Origin: Porticoccaceae bacterium
GTDB lineage: Bacteria; Pseudomonadota; Gammaproteobacteria; Pseudomonadales; Porticoccaceae
NCBI GenBank assembly: GCA_028822155.1
Contig: JAPKEJ010000016.1
Span: forward strand, 1-42,418
Reading direction: 5' to 3'
Length of the DNA: 42,418 bases
In this document: piece after piece, positions 19,218-28,651 of the stretch
Position numbering within the stretch: position 1 is the stretch's first letter
How the letters are laid out: every line of letters starts with the position of its first letter
The notes under the pieces: model-generated
Databases searched by the model: none
The model's input: only the letters and a program-made list of their open reading frames with translations
Told to the model about the DNA's origin: nothing
Translations under genes and position numbers: made by a program

Positions 19218-21812
19218 TTAAAGAGAGCGCTTCACTTCAGTAACGTCATATACTTCAATGAGATCACCAGTCTTAACATCATTGTAATCTTTGACTCCGA
19301 TACCACATTCCATACCGTTACGAACTTCAGTAGCTTCATCCTTAAACCGACGCAAAGATTCCAGCTCACCTTGATAGATCACCACGTCATCGCGCAGAAC
19401 ACGTATTGGCTTGTTTCGGAAAACAGAGCCCTCGGTAACCATGCAGCCAGCAATAGCACCAAACTTAGGCGAACGGAACACATCACGCACCTGAGCTATA
19501 CCAACAATCTCTTCGCGAGTCTCTGGAGCCAGCATTCCTGAGAGAGCTAACTTCACTTCGTCTAGAAGGTTATAAATAATACTGTAGTAGCGAACCTCAA
19601 CTGCTTCTTTTTCAGCCAGTGCTTTGGCTGAGCCACCAGCTCTCACGTTAAAGCCTAGAACGATGGCCCCAGTTGTCAGAGCTAGGTTAATATCTGATTC
19701 GGTAATGCCACCTACGCCCGACGCGACGATATCAACGGCAACTTCATCAGTAGCAAAGTCGTTCAGCGCACTATTAATAGCTTCCAGAGATCCGCGAACG
19801 TCAGTCTTGACAATCAAGTTTAACTTGCTTACCTGATCAGCGCCCATATCAGTGAACATATTTTCTAGTTTAGCGGCCTGTTGTCTAGACATGCGATCAT
19901 GACGAGATTTAGTCACGCGCAAATCAGCAATTTCTTTCGCTTTGCGTTCATCTTCAACAACAAAAAACTCATCGCCCGCATTAGGAGTCTCATCCAAACC
20001 TAATATCTCAACGGGTATTGAAGGGCCAGCATCGGTGATCGGGGTTTTCATTTCATCTGTCATAGCACGAATCTTACCGACACTTTCACCAGCCAACATG
20101 AAATCACCCTTACGCAAAGTGCCTTGCTGCACTAACGCCGTAGCAACAACTCCTCTGCCTTTGTCCACTCGCGCTTCAACAATAACGCCGCGCGCTGGCA
20201 CATCAACAGGTGCTGTTAACTCGAGTAATTCAGCTTGCAACAGCACAGCTTCGAGTAATTCATCAATGCCATCGCCGGTCTCTGCGGAGACTTTAATAAA
20301 CTGAGTATCACCACCCCACTCTTCAGGGATAACATCTTTGGCACCCAATTCACTGGTAACTCTCTCAGAATCAGCGCCTTCTTTATCCATTTTATTAATA
20401 GCGACCACCAAAGGTACTCCAGCAGCACGCGCATGTTGGATAGCTTCTTCTGTTTGCGGCATAACGCCATCATCAGCTGCCACCACCAAGATAACTACAT
20501 CGGTAGCCTGAGCGCCCCGGGCCCGCATTGCAGTAAAGGCTGCGTGACCTGGAGTATCTAAGAATGTGACCATCCCTTTGGGAGTGTTCACATGATAGGC
20601 GCCAATATGTTGGGTGATACCACCCGCTTCACCTGAGGCTACATGGGTCTTTTTAATCCGATCTAGTAATGACGTTTTACCATGATCAACATGGCCCATC
20701 ACTGTAACTATGGGAGCTCTCGGCTCACCATTAGTTTGACTTTCAGCGACCTCAAACTGCTTAGCTAATTCATCTTCAACGGTGTCCTCAACAGCAGCAG
20801 CCGGACGATGACCTAGTTCTTCGATAACCAAAAAAGCCGTCTCTTGGTCGATCACCTGATTAATGTCGGCCATAACACCCAATTTCATCAGCTCTCTAAC
20901 AACTAATCCCCCCTTAATTGACATTCTTAGGGCAAGATCAGATACCGTTAATTCCTCTGGCACTGCGACGTCCAGAATCTTTTTCCCAACGGGTCTTTGA
21001 AATGTGTGCTTGTTATCTATCTTTAAGGCCGCACCTGTTGTTCTAAAGCGACCTCCTTTATTCCTATCTTCCCTGACATCATCTAGCTGCAAGCGTCCTT
21101 TCTTTTTAGAGGGCTTACCAAGAGGTTTTTTAGCTTTTTTGGCTAATTTATCTTCATCATCATCAACTGGCTTGCCGTGTCTGCGTCCCTTATCTTGCAC
21201 TGGCTCAGATGCGGGTGCAGCAACATACTTAGTTGTTTTCCCAACTTTCTTAGCCTCGTCACTCTCAAGTGCTGAAGCGGCCTCTGTAGCTTTACGAGAC
21301 TCCTCTTCGAGCTTTTCCTTAGCTTCATTTTCAACAGCGACTAAGGCATCGTTTTCAACTTTACGCCGATTGGCAATAGCCGCAAGACGCTGTTCTTCGA
21401 TATCATCCGTTCCAGAGCCCTTCTTAACTAATGGCTCTTCCAATGCCGCTTGTGCAGCAGCCTCTGCTTCTTGTCGCGCCTTGACTTCAATCTCTATAAC
21501 GGCCTGCGCTTGCAATTCTTCGTCGCTACGTTTGACATAAGTACGCTTTTTACGCACTTCAATATTTACCGTTTTACGGTTTCCAGATCTCAGGGTACTT
21601 ACCGTCTTGCGTCGCAGAGTGATTTTCTTAGGCTCAGCGGTATTTTCGCCGTGGAGTCCTTTTAAATAAACCAATAAGGTCTGCTTTTCTTCATCAGAGA
21701 CATTAGCGTCAGCAGAGCTATGGTTAAGCCCTGCCTCTTTCATTTGCATAAGCAAACGATCGACAGATGCGCCCACGGTTTTTGCTAATTCAGTTACTGT
21801 AACTTCAGCCAT
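19218..21812 (-). CDS. infB: Translation initiation factor IF-2
   Basis: This 864-residue GTPase places initiator tRNA on the ribosome. It has an IF2_N domain at the start ([21 protein letters not shown]), a long charged Ala/Glu/Lys-rich linker (about 90-260), a second IF2_N-like domain (about 280-340), then the G domain. G1 GHVDHGKT is at 373-380, followed by DTPGH and NKMD, and then domains II-IV. It follows nusA after 28 bases. It is functionally close to the initiator tRNA gene that heads the same operon. Confidence 0.97.
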   Translation of the reverse strand: MAEVTVTELAKTVGASVDRLLMQMKEAGLNHSSADANVSDEEKQTLLVYLKGLHGENTAEPKKITLRRKTVSTLRSGNRKTVNIEVRKKRTYVKRSDEELQAQAVIEIEVKARQEAEAAAQAALEEPLVKKGSGTDDIEEQRLAAIANRRKVENDALVAVENEAKEKLEEESRKATEAASALESDEAKKVGKTTKYVAAPASEPVQDKGRRHGKPVDDDEDKLAKKAKKPLGKPSKKKGRLQLDDVREDRNKGGRFRTTGAALKIDNKHTFQRPVGKKILDVAVPEELTVSDLALRMSIKGGLVVRELMKLGVMADINQVIDQETAFLVIEELGHRPAAAVEDTVEDELAKQFEVAESQTNGEPRAPIVTVMGHVDHGKTSLLDRIKKTHVASGEAGGITQHIGAYHVNTPKGMVTFLDTPGHAAFTAMRARGAQATDVVILVVAADDGVMPQTEEAIQHARAAGVPLVVAINKMDKEGADSERVTSELGAKDVIPEEWGGDTQFIKVSAETGDGIDELLEAVLLQAELLELTAPVDVPARGVIVEARVDKGRGVVATALVQQGTLRKGDFMLAGESVGKIRAMTDEMKTPITDAGPSIPVEILGLDETPNAGDEFFVVEDERKAKEIADLRVTKSRHDRMSRQQAAKLENMFTDMGADQVSKLNLIVKTDVRGSLEAINSALNDFATDEVAVDIVASGVGGITESDINLALTTGAIVLGFNVRAGGSAKALAEKEAVEVRYYSIIYNLLDEVKLALSGMLAPETREEIVGIAQVRDVFRSPKFGAIAGCMVTEGSVFRNKPIRVLRDDVVIYQGELESLRRFKDEATEVRNGMECGIGVKDYNDVKTGDLIEVYDVTEVKRSL

Positions 21813-21840
21813 CAGTTATCCTCTAGTACCGCCGGATTAA

Positions 21841-23337
21841 TTACTCACCTTGCTCTTCAGCAAACCAAGGTGCACGTGCAGTCATAATTAATGCTGCGGC
21901 TTTTTCTTCATCCATCTCTTCAACATCCATAAGCTCATCAACGGCTTGCTCAGCGAGATCTTCCATAGTGATGATATTTTTTGCAGCTAACTTATAGGCT
22001 AATGCTTTATCCATGCCCTCCATTGCTAACAAGTCATCAGCTGGTTCAGCGTTAGATAACTCTTCTTCGCTGGTCAAAGCTCTGGTAAGCAAAGCGTCTT
22101 TTGCTCTAGCACGCAATTCCTCGGCAATATCCTCATCAAAGCCTTCGATAGCACTGATCTCTTCGAGGGGCACATAGGCCACCTCTTCAATGCTGGTAAA
22201 GCCCTCTTCGACAAGAACCACCGCAACATCTTCATCAACATCCAGCGCTTTCATCAAGCTTTCAACAAAGTTGGAAGATTCGGCGTCTTGCTTCTCTAAC
22301 GCATCTTCGACCGTCATTACGTTAATTGTCCAACCCGTCAATTCAGAGGCAAGACGAACGTTCTGACCGCCCTTACCAATAGCTTGAGCTAAGTTGTCAG
22401 CTTGCACCGCAACATCCATAGAGTGAGTATCTTCATCTACGATCAAGGACTCAACTTCTGCCGGGGCCATCGCATTGATGACCAACTGTGCAGGGTTATC
22501 ATCCCACAAGATAATATCAACTCGCTCATCGTCCAAGTCATTTGAAACTGCTTGAACCCGAGCTCCACGCATACCGACGCATGCGCCAACTGGGTCAACG
22601 CGCGCATCCTTACTCTTAACAGCAATTTTAGCCCGCTGACCGGGATCTCTAGCTGCGGCTTTGATCTCGATGATACCTTCAGAAATCTCAGGCACTTCAA
22701 TCTCAAACAACTGGATTAGCATCTCAGGTGTAGCCCGAGACACTAACAATTGTGGCCCGCGAGTTTCCTCTCTAATGCCGAGCAAAATAACTCTAGTTCG
22801 ATCATTAATACGAAATATTTCCCGCCCTACCAACTCTTCACGAGGCAACATACCTTCGGCATTTTCACCAAAATCTACCACAATGTGATCACGTGTCACC
22901 TTTTTAACAGTACCGTTAAGTAGCTCTCCAACACGGTCCTTAAAGCGATTAACAATCAACTCGCGCTCAGCATCTTTTACGCGCTGCACAATTACTTGTT
23001 TAGCTGTTTGAGCCGCTATACGGCCGAAAGCAATATTATCAACAGCTTCCTCAAAAGTGTCGCCCACCTTTAAAGTCGGATCTTTTTCGATCGCTTCTTC
23101 AGTAGTAAATTGGGTGCCAAGTTCCGCCATCACATCGTCTGCAACAACATCCCACCAACGGAAAGACTCATAATCACCAGTCTCTCGATCGATCACTACG
23201 CGCACGTTAGCACCTTCTTCGTAGCGTTTTTTTGTCGCTGTTGCCAATGCCTGCTCAATCGCTTCAAAAATTATCTCTTGGCTCACACCCTTTTCGTTGG
23301 ATACGGCCTCTGCAACCATTAAAATTTCTTTACTCAT
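21841..23337 (-). CDS. nusA: Transcription termination/antitermination factor NusA
   Basis: This 498-residue RNA polymerase-binding factor influences pausing, termination and rRNA antitermination. It has an N-terminal polymerase-binding domain (1-130), an S1 domain (about 135-200, ELLNGTVKKVTRDHIVVD), two KH domains (about 230-345, with IGKGGQNVRLASELTGW in the second) and two C-terminal acidic repeats (about 365-495), the form found in gammaproteobacteria. It starts 19 bases after rimP. Confidence 0.97.
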   Translation of the reverse strand: MSKEILMVAEAVSNEKGVSQEIIFEAIEQALATATKKRYEEGANVRVVIDRETGDYESFRWWDVVADDVMAELGTQFTTEEAIEKDPTLKVGDTFEEAVDNIAFGRIAAQTAKQVIVQRVKDAERELIVNRFKDRVGELLNGTVKKVTRDHIVVDFGENAEGMLPREELVGREIFRINDRTRVILLGIREETRGPQLLVSRATPEMLIQLFEIEVPEISEGIIEIKAAARDPGQRAKIAVKSKDARVDPVGACVGMRGARVQAVSNDLDDERVDIILWDDNPAQLVINAMAPAEVESLIVDEDTHSMDVAVQADNLAQAIGKGGQNVRLASELTGWTINVMTVEDALEKQDAESSNFVESLMKALDVDEDVAVVLVEEGFTSIEEVAYVPLEEISAIEGFDEDIAEELRARAKDALLTRALTSEEELSNAEPADDLLAMEGMDKALAYKLAAKNIITMEDLAEQAVDELMDVEEMDEEKAAALIMTARAPWFAEEQGE

Positions 23338-23356
23338 TTATTAAACTCCACATGTC

Positions 23357-23815
23357 TCAAAACTGAGGAACCACGTTAGCCTTTTCTATCGCTTCAATTG
23401 GAAACAGAAATTCATGATCTGTCGCCACCATAACAATTTCATCGCCATCAACTGATGTTAAACGGCCCTTAAAGTTGCGTCGCCCCTCGTAAGGAAATCG
23501 CAATTTAAGTGAAATGTCTTCACCAATATACTTCTGGTAATGTCCGATCTCGTACAACGGACGGTCCATCCCCGGTGAAGATACCTCTAAGATATATTCA
23601 CCATTAATAACATCTTCAACGTCGAGAATACTACTAGATTGACGACTGACTTTTTCGCAATCTTCAATTCCGATTACGCCACCTTCCCGATCGATGAAAA
23701 CTCTCAACAATTTCGTCTTAGCCCCAGATTGCAAGTCGATACCCCAAAGCTGGCAACCCAAAGCCTCAATCACCGGCTGCAGTAACTCTTTTATCTTACC
23801 GTCGGCCGCAGCCAT
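23357..23815 (-). CDS. rimP: Ribosome maturation factor RimP
   Basis: This 152-residue 30S assembly factor is the first protein gene of the nusA operon. It has the family blocks LGCQLWGIDL, LLRVFIDREGG, the CEKVSRQSSSILD helix, YILEVSSPGMDRPL and the C-terminal SH3-like domain. I place the start at the ATG 23815, which has CAGGAG 7 bases upstream and matches family N-termini. An in-frame ATG at 23854 lies inside a terminator hairpin and is unlikely to be used. Confidence 0.93.
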   Translation of the reverse strand: MAAADGKIKELLQPVIEALGCQLWGIDLQSGAKTKLLRVFIDREGGVIGIEDCEKVSRQSSSILDVEDVINGEYILEVSSPGMDRPLYEIGHYQKYIGEDISLKLRFPYEGRRNFKGRLTSVDGDEIVMVATDHEFLFPIEAIEKANVVPQF

Positions 23816-23833
23816 AGCAAACTCCTGACAAAC

Positions 23834-23856
23834 AAAAAATGGGCCGTGGCCCATTT
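23834..23856 (-). terminator. Intrinsic terminator just before rimP
   Basis: ATGGGC-CGTG-GCCCAT (plus-strand spelling) is followed on the minus strand by six T, ending about 20 bases before the rimP ATG. Because rimP and the whole operon lie downstream, it must act as an attenuator or be read through. Confidence 0.65.
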
Positions 23857-23866
23857 ATCTTCTGCT

Positions 23867-23891
23867 AAAGAAAAGCCCCAATATGGGGCTC
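23867..23891 (-). terminator. Second terminator between tRNA-fMet and rimP
   Basis: The stem AGCCCC/GGGGCT with loop AATAT (plus-strand spelling, 23874-23890) is followed on the minus strand by TTTTCTTT. A third inverted repeat, GCGTCAG-AC-CTGACGC, at 23900-23915 precedes it and lacks a T run. The three form a tandem leader structure. Confidence 0.6.
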
Positions 23892-23996
23892 CTCGATTTG
23901 CGTCAGACCTGACGCGGATATTCAGCGTAGAAAATGTCATGCTTAACAAGCGAGACCCCTTTTTCTACTGGCGTAATGCAAGCATAGACAAAAATT

Positions 23997-24025
23997 ACTC
24001 TATTCACATTACTTTTTGGTGTCAA
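23997..24025 (-). promoter_or_regulatory. Candidate promoter of the rimP-nusA-infB operon
   Basis: On the minus strand TTGACA (24025-24020), 17 bases, TAGAGT (24002-23997). It lies right behind the 3' end of the tRNA-fMet gene, so it would supply transcripts independent of the tRNA promoter. The leader from here passes both terminators before rimP. Confidence 0.5.
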
Positions 24026-24037
24026 TTTATTAAAAAT

Positions 24038-24114
<77 letters not shown>

Positions 24115-24163
24115 CCGACACCGTGGTTTTAAACAATAAACCACCCTCCTTAAGAGGTCGAGC

Positions 24164-24192
24164 ATTATAGGTAGGCACTGCAGTGAGGTCAA
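24164..24192 (-). promoter_or_regulatory. Strong promoter of tRNA-fMet
   Basis: On the minus strand TTGACC (24192-24187), 17 bases, a perfect TATAAT (24169-24164), followed by the GC-rich stretch GCTCGACC, as expected for a growth-rate and stringently controlled stable-RNA promoter. It precedes the tRNA 5' end by about 50 bases. Confidence 0.8.
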
Positions 24193-24261
24193 CAAAGCAT
24201 TATTAATAATCGCACTTTTATTTCTAGCTAAATTAAGCTGAGACTAGTTATGGTTAATTAA

Positions 24262-25059
24262 CTATGGTTCTTTGCGTTGTTTGATAATTAAATCATAGGC
24301 TACTTGAATCTCTTGGGTCTTCTGTGTAGCAAGACTAATCATGTCTTCAGGCATTCCCTGGCCAATTAGTTTATCTGGGTGATTCTGACTCATCAGCTTT
24401 CGATAAGCCTTTTTGATCTCCCCGCTAGAGCTACTAGCTAAGACGCCTAGCGCCTGGTAAGCATCCGCAAGTTGATCTTGCGAAGGCCTGCTGTGACCAC
24501 CAGACCCTGAACCCCTAAACTGAGATTGAGCTTTAATCATCTGAATAAATTGATCAAACAAAGCAGCTGAAAAACCAAGATGACTTGCTACTTTTCGCAG
24601 GACATCCTGCTCACTTTTGTGTAAATCTCCGTCGGCCATGGCTAAAGATATAAGGCAATTCAGAAGCTGTTGCTTAAGATTATTATTTCTACCGCAGACC
24701 GACATAAATCGTTGCATGACGTCATCAACCGAAAAATTCGCTCCAGATCCTTCTTTAAATAGATCAATGGCCCGACGTCTAGCAATTGGGTCCAAATTCA
24801 TTTTGGCCATTAGGCTTTCCGCCTGAGAAACCTCTACGCTAGAAACGCGCCCATCGGCCTTAGCGACATTCCCTAATAAACTGAATACCGTTTCAAAAAA
24901 AGCCTCGCTAATACGTGCCTGCTCTGCGGTGGAAACAGGACGAGAAAAACCGCCCACGCCACGATCAAATTGGTGTCCAACATACATTCCCAGTACTGCA
25001 CCAAAAGGTCCCGCCACCATGTACCCAAGGCTACCGGCAACTAGTTTTCCCAACATCAT
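24262..25059 (-). CDS. djlA: DjlA-type membrane-anchored J-domain co-chaperone
   Basis: This 265-residue protein has an N-terminal glycine-rich hydrophobic segment (about 5-28) that can span the inner membrane, a TerB-like helical domain (about 50-175, with the repeated acidic AKADGRVS and AMADGDLH turns) and a C-terminal J domain (about 198-262) with HPDK. That order is typical of DjlA, which stimulates DnaK at the membrane. The first ATG has AGGA 7 bases upstream. It stands alone: the 160 bases upstream (25060-25219) hold no gene and the next gene, a dehydrogenase, belongs to the accessory region. Confidence 0.88.
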   Translation of the reverse strand: MMLGKLVAGSLGYMVAGPFGAVLGMYVGHQFDRGVGGFSRPVSTAEQARISEAFFETVFSLLGNVAKADGRVSSVEVSQAESLMAKMNLDPIARRRAIDLFKEGSGANFSVDDVMQRFMSVCGRNNNLKQQLLNCLISLAMADGDLHKSEQDVLRKVASHLGFSAALFDQFIQMIKAQSQFRGSGSGGHSRPSQDQLADAYQALGVLASSSSGEIKKAYRKLMSQNHPDKLIGQGMPEDMISLATQKTQEIQVAYDLIIKQRKEP

Positions 25060-25219
25060 TGAAATATCCTAAAAAGTATTTTTATTTGAAATGCTATTGT
25101 AAATAGTTTTTTGCCAATTGCATTCAATATCCTTAGAAAGTGCTAAGCCAAGGAGCTTGAGAAATATTTCTACGCTAATATGAAGACTACTACTATTGGG
25201 GTTCAAGAAAATAGGATGC

Positions 25220-26599
25220 CTACTTTATTACTCGACCTGGATTTAAAATACCCTTGGGATCCATCGTAGACTTCAGCGTTTTCATAAGAGCAATTTCGCT
25301 TTCAGAGCGAGTTTGAGATAAATAATCTCGCTTCAAAACACCTATCCCATGCTCAGCAGTAATAGCGCCCGAATATTCACCTATCATCAACATAATGTCG
25401 TGATTGATTTTGAATTTATCTTCTTCAAGACCGGTGTAGGCAACGGCATGCAAATTGTTATCGCCAATATGTCCAAACAACAACAAATCTATATTGGCGT
25501 ACTTCGCGACTAAGCGCTCTTTTAAATCCTTAGCAAAAGCACCAATTTCGCTAATTGGTAGACTAACATCTTGATTTGATACGGGACCCAGAACCTGCAA
25601 AAGCTCACCTATACCATCACGTATTTGCCAAAAAACGGCTGCATCTTGATGTGATTTTGCAATCACAGCATCTACAATGACTCCCAACTCTAACTGCTGA
25701 AAGAGAGCCGATTCAAAACGCTCAGCACCCAACTCAGCATTATTATCTTTATATTCAACCAATAGATAAAAGGGAAATTTACCCTCTAATGGATCAGTTA
25801 AGTCAGTCACCGTTGCCAATACTTTATGGTAATAATTATCCCACATTAACTCAAAACCAGTGAGTCCTGACCCAAGGCTTCGCTTTAGTTCAACGAGTAA
25901 TTGGGTCGCAGACTCATAACTACTGAGTCCGCAGAGTGCCGTATGAGAACTGCCCGCCTTCGGTTGTAACTGAAGAACAACCCGAGTCACGATACCTAAT
26001 GTCCCTTCAGACCCTATAAATAAATGCTTAAGATCATAACCTGAGTTATTCTTAACCATTTTGTTCATTGCTGTTATCACCGTGCCATCAGCCAGAACGG
26101 CCTCCAAGCCCAACACTAGAGACCTTGTCATGCCATAACGAATGACTTCCGTCCCACCCGCGTTAGTCGAAACATTACCACCTATCTGGCAACTACCGCG
26201 AGCTCCCAAATCTAAGGGCAAGGATAAATTATGCTCATCAGCAGTATCTTGTAGCACCTGTAAGGGGGTTCCAGCGAGCGCAGTTAAGGTCATAGCAACG
26301 GGATCTATTTCTTCAATACCCTGCATTCTCTCCAGAGAAACGGCGAGTTCTCCGTCTAAGGGTGTTGCACCGCCGGCCAAGCCGGTCAATCCGCCTTGGA
26401 CCACTACAGCCTGATCATGCTGATGGCACAAGGCCATAACTTTAGATAGCTGGTCGGTAGTCTTTGGTTTAACCAATACCGCCGGAGCACAAGCATCTGC
26501 GCCACTCCAGTCAGCATAGTATTTTTCACTAATATCATCGCCGAGAAAAAGCGAAGATACACCCAGAAGGGCAGAAAGTTCATCAATCAAAGTACGCAT
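25220..26599 (-). CDS. FAD-dependent D-2-hydroxyacid dehydrogenase, copy 1
   Basis: This 459-residue flavoprotein belongs to the family of D-lactate, D-2-hydroxyglutarate and glycolate (GlcD) dehydrogenases. The FAD_binding_4 (PCMH) domain lies at about 38-215, with QGGLTGLAGGATPL (68-81) and a second FAD-contact stretch near 139-158. The FAD-oxidase C domain follows, with GHIGDNNLH and EHGIGVLKRDYL, which supply metal and substrate residues in this family. The exact acid oxidized cannot be read from sequence. It lies 56 bases after the TauD-like gene and is probably co-transcribed with it. It is collinear, without gaps, with the gene at 29979-31358. Confidence 0.85.
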   Translation of the reverse strand: MRTLIDELSALLGVSSLFLGDDISEKYYADWSGADACAPAVLVKPKTTDQLSKVMALCHQHDQAVVVQGGLTGLAGGATPLDGELAVSLERMQGIEEIDPVAMTLTALAGTPLQVLQDTADEHNLSLPLDLGARGSCQIGGNVSTNAGGTEVIRYGMTRSLVLGLEAVLADGTVITAMNKMVKNNSGYDLKHLFIGSEGTLGIVTRVVLQLQPKAGSSHTALCGLSSYESATQLLVELKRSLGSGLTGFELMWDNYYHKVLATVTDLTDPLEGKFPFYLLVEYKDNNAELGAERFESALFQQLELGVIVDAVIAKSHQDAAVFWQIRDGIGELLQVLGPVSNQDVSLPISEIGAFAKDLKERLVAKYANIDLLLFGHIGDNNLHAVAYTGLEEDKFKINHDIMLMIGEYSGAITAEHGIGVLKRDYLSQTRSESEIALMKTLKSTMDPKGILNPGRVIK

Positions 26600-26655
26600 T
26601 AAGGTCTCGTCGCTAGCTCATTAGAAAGCTGACACGGGCTATCAGCGTCAGCTAG

Positions 26656-27726
26656 CTACCACTTATTATCAGAGGTTTCTAATCTATCAAAAGCATCGCC
26701 GATAAGCACGCCTAATTCACGATCCTCGCCCTCTTTAAGATGAACAGCTGGGCGGCCATGGGCAAAGCGATAATTACAAATGAGCGCTACATCCCCGACT
26801 TTCCAGGCAATAGGAATACCATAATCATCATACACATCGAGGAATAGTTTCTTTTCGTCATAGGTCATTTCAGAACCATCACCAAAAGTCATCTTCAATG
26901 GACGCTCATTTATCGGCACATGCTGCACCAAAGGCCAAGTATCAAACCAAGCACTATCGTCGGCCATACTGCTGTAGAGCAAATTTCTATCCAATTGGGG
27001 GAAATACTCAAACGCTGAAACAGTATATCGAGTCTTTAATAAACCATGATATCCCCATTCAGCATCCAAACCACGCTTGCGTGCTTCTGCTATTGCTTCG
27101 TCTGGGTCTTCAGTCATCATTGACTGCTGCCAATGGTTATAAACACCAATTTCGGGAACGCCTACAAACTCGCTACGGTCAGTCAAATTTCGGTGATAAC
27201 AAATACCAAGCTCTTTGAGTTTTTGACCAAAGGGAGTTGCTAGGATGGCATTAGTGGCCTGAATATTATCTGAAACATAGGTATAGCCGCCTTCACTAGG
27301 CATTTTATGGCACAGGAACCCCAACATTGTGGTGCTAGATCCTATATATGCCATTTCGTGATGATAATGCAGCCACGCCTCAAGAGGCGCCCCTACTTCG
27401 TAAACATTAGCCCCTATGCTCTTTCGTGGATTAGCCCCACCTTCATAGTCACGCTGAGTTTTGAGGACCTGGGTAGCAATGAGACGCATTGACTGGAGCT
27501 CATCCAAACCCGTGTTGATGACATGTACAAGACCGACATCATCAAAGGTTTTTTGCATCCGCTCAGACAACGCTTTACTAGGCTCAAGAGGAGCACCGTC
27601 CACACGGAATTCATTACCGTCAATGGTGAACAACTCTATTGATAATGCTGGCGCACCTGTCCACCATCTTGGTTCTGACAAGTTGGGTAAGGGGGCAAAA
27701 TCTGCGTTTAAAAGTGCACTGTTCAT
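26656..27726 (-). CDS. TauD/TfdA-family Fe(II)/2-oxoglutarate dioxygenase
   Basis: The protein has 356 residues. The TauD-like region covers most of the chain. The predicted iron site is H122-x-E124 (in LHYHHEMAY) with the distal His323 in RFAHGRP, and Arg336 is placed to bind 2-oxoglutarate. The HxE instead of HxD form is known from clavaminate synthase. GGYTYVSD (146-153) matches the GGxT turn of the family. Such enzymes hydroxylate or desaturate small acids, amino acids or xenobiotics. It heads a two-gene unit with the dehydrogenase. The 258 bases upstream (27727-27984), shared with the divergent CPBP gene, show no clear operator. Confidence 0.75.
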   Translation of the reverse strand: MNSALLNADFAPLPNLSEPRWWTGAPALSIELFTIDGNEFRVDGAPLEPSKALSERMQKTFDDVGLVHVINTGLDELQSMRLIATQVLKTQRDYEGGANPRKSIGANVYEVGAPLEAWLHYHHEMAYIGSSTTMLGFLCHKMPSEGGYTYVSDNIQATNAILATPFGQKLKELGICYHRNLTDRSEFVGVPEIGVYNHWQQSMMTEDPDEAIAEARKRGLDAEWGYHGLLKTRYTVSAFEYFPQLDRNLLYSSMADDSAWFDTWPLVQHVPINERPLKMTFGDGSEMTYDEKKLFLDVYDDYGIPIAWKVGDVALICNYRFAHGRPAVHLKEGEDRELGVLIGDAFDRLETSDNKW

Positions 27727-27984
27727 ATGTCTAGATGTTTAGATGGCTAAATGGAAGGCTATTCTAATCCCTAAATTATGTTTGGACAAGTAAATAAATA
27801 GATAAAACAGACATAATCACTCAAATATAAGCGCCAAATGAGAAAGTCAGCATTGAGAAATTACATATTCAGGCTAATATGTGGCTATTAGAACCTAATA
27901 TTCTTTTACCAAGGGGTATTTTATATAGCCTGATAGGCCTCACCAAAAGTCTGACGAAAGACATAACACGGAATTATTTTAATC

Positions 27985-28395
27985 ATGCGTCGCTTCTATT
28001 TAGACCCCGCGTTCCTCATTATGCTGTTATGCCCAGTTCCAATATGGATCTTTTTATATATCCAAAGCGGTTTCTTAGACGGCATGGAAATCAAGATTTT
28101 CTTAGCTTTAGTTTTTGTGTACCCAATAGCAGAGGAGATTATCTTTAGGGGGTTATTGCAACCGACCCTGGCGAAGTATTTCAGTCAGAACTGGTCTGCA
28201 CTATCCGCTGCTAATTTATTAACAAGCCTAGCATTCGCTTTAATGCACTTTATTAACCACTCTCCGATTTGGGCTCTAGCAACCGTTATACCGTCTCTCG
28301 CATTTGGTTATAGCATGGAGCGAGCAAAAAATCTTAGCGCACCAATCACACTACACTGCACCTATAATGCTGGTTACTTTTTGTTTTTTGTATAA
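27985..28395 (+). CDS. Small CPBP-family intramembrane glutamic protease
   Basis: A 136-residue protein, mostly hydrophobic, with about four membrane segments. All three motifs of the CAAX-protease/bacteriocin-processing (Abi) family are present: EEIIFR (Glu50, Glu51, Arg55), FALMHF with His88, and HCTYN with His124 and Asn128. This is shorter than most family members and resembles the compact MrtJ type reported to process JDVT-CTERM proteins; that assignment is from memory and unproven. The ATG has only a weak GGA upstream, so translation may be low. Neighbours give no substrate. Downstream, 28396-28651 contains no gene that I can support. Confidence 0.7.
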   Translation: MRRFYLDPAFLIMLLCPVPIWIFLYIQSGFLDGMEIKIFLALVFVYPIAEEIIFRGLLQPTLAKYFSQNWSALSAANLLTSLAFALMHFINHSPIWALATVIPSLAFGYSMERAKNLSAPITLHCTYNAGYFLFFV

Positions 28396-28651
28396 CCTCT
28401 GGTTGCCAAAGTAGTTCGAGATGAAAAGGGCTATTATCTATACGGTATAATTTTAGTAGCGAAAAAACTACCGCGAAAACTAGAGTCTGCGGTCAATAAT
28501 ATGCACTACGACTGTTTAAGCTTTAACCCGTCAATAGCGCACAACTCAGCAAGCCCAGTACCAACATAAATGCTCAAGGTTAGTAGTATTTTTTATCGCA
28601 TAGATTCGCTAGTATAGGAAAAAATAAAATAATAATAATCGGGAGAAGTTC

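Noticed and set aside
21004-21540. 178-codon plus-strand open frame opposite infB
   Set aside because: It mirrors the Ala/Glu/Lys-rich linker of IF-2 and gives a low-complexity Ser/Leu product; an artefact of composition.
23816-23854. Longer rimP reading frame starting at 23854
   Set aside because: That ATG is within the terminator hairpin, lacks a ribosome site and adds residues not expected in the family; 23815 has a good site.
26621-26647. Inverted repeat AGCTGAC/GTCAGCT between the TauD-like gene and dehydrogenase copy 1
   Set aside because: No T run follows on the minus strand and the genes are only 56 bases apart; not convincing as terminator or operator.
28578-28595. GTAGTA half-site upstream of the MFS gene
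   Set aside because: The matching right arm is absent (ATCGCA), so it is not counted as a fourth operator.
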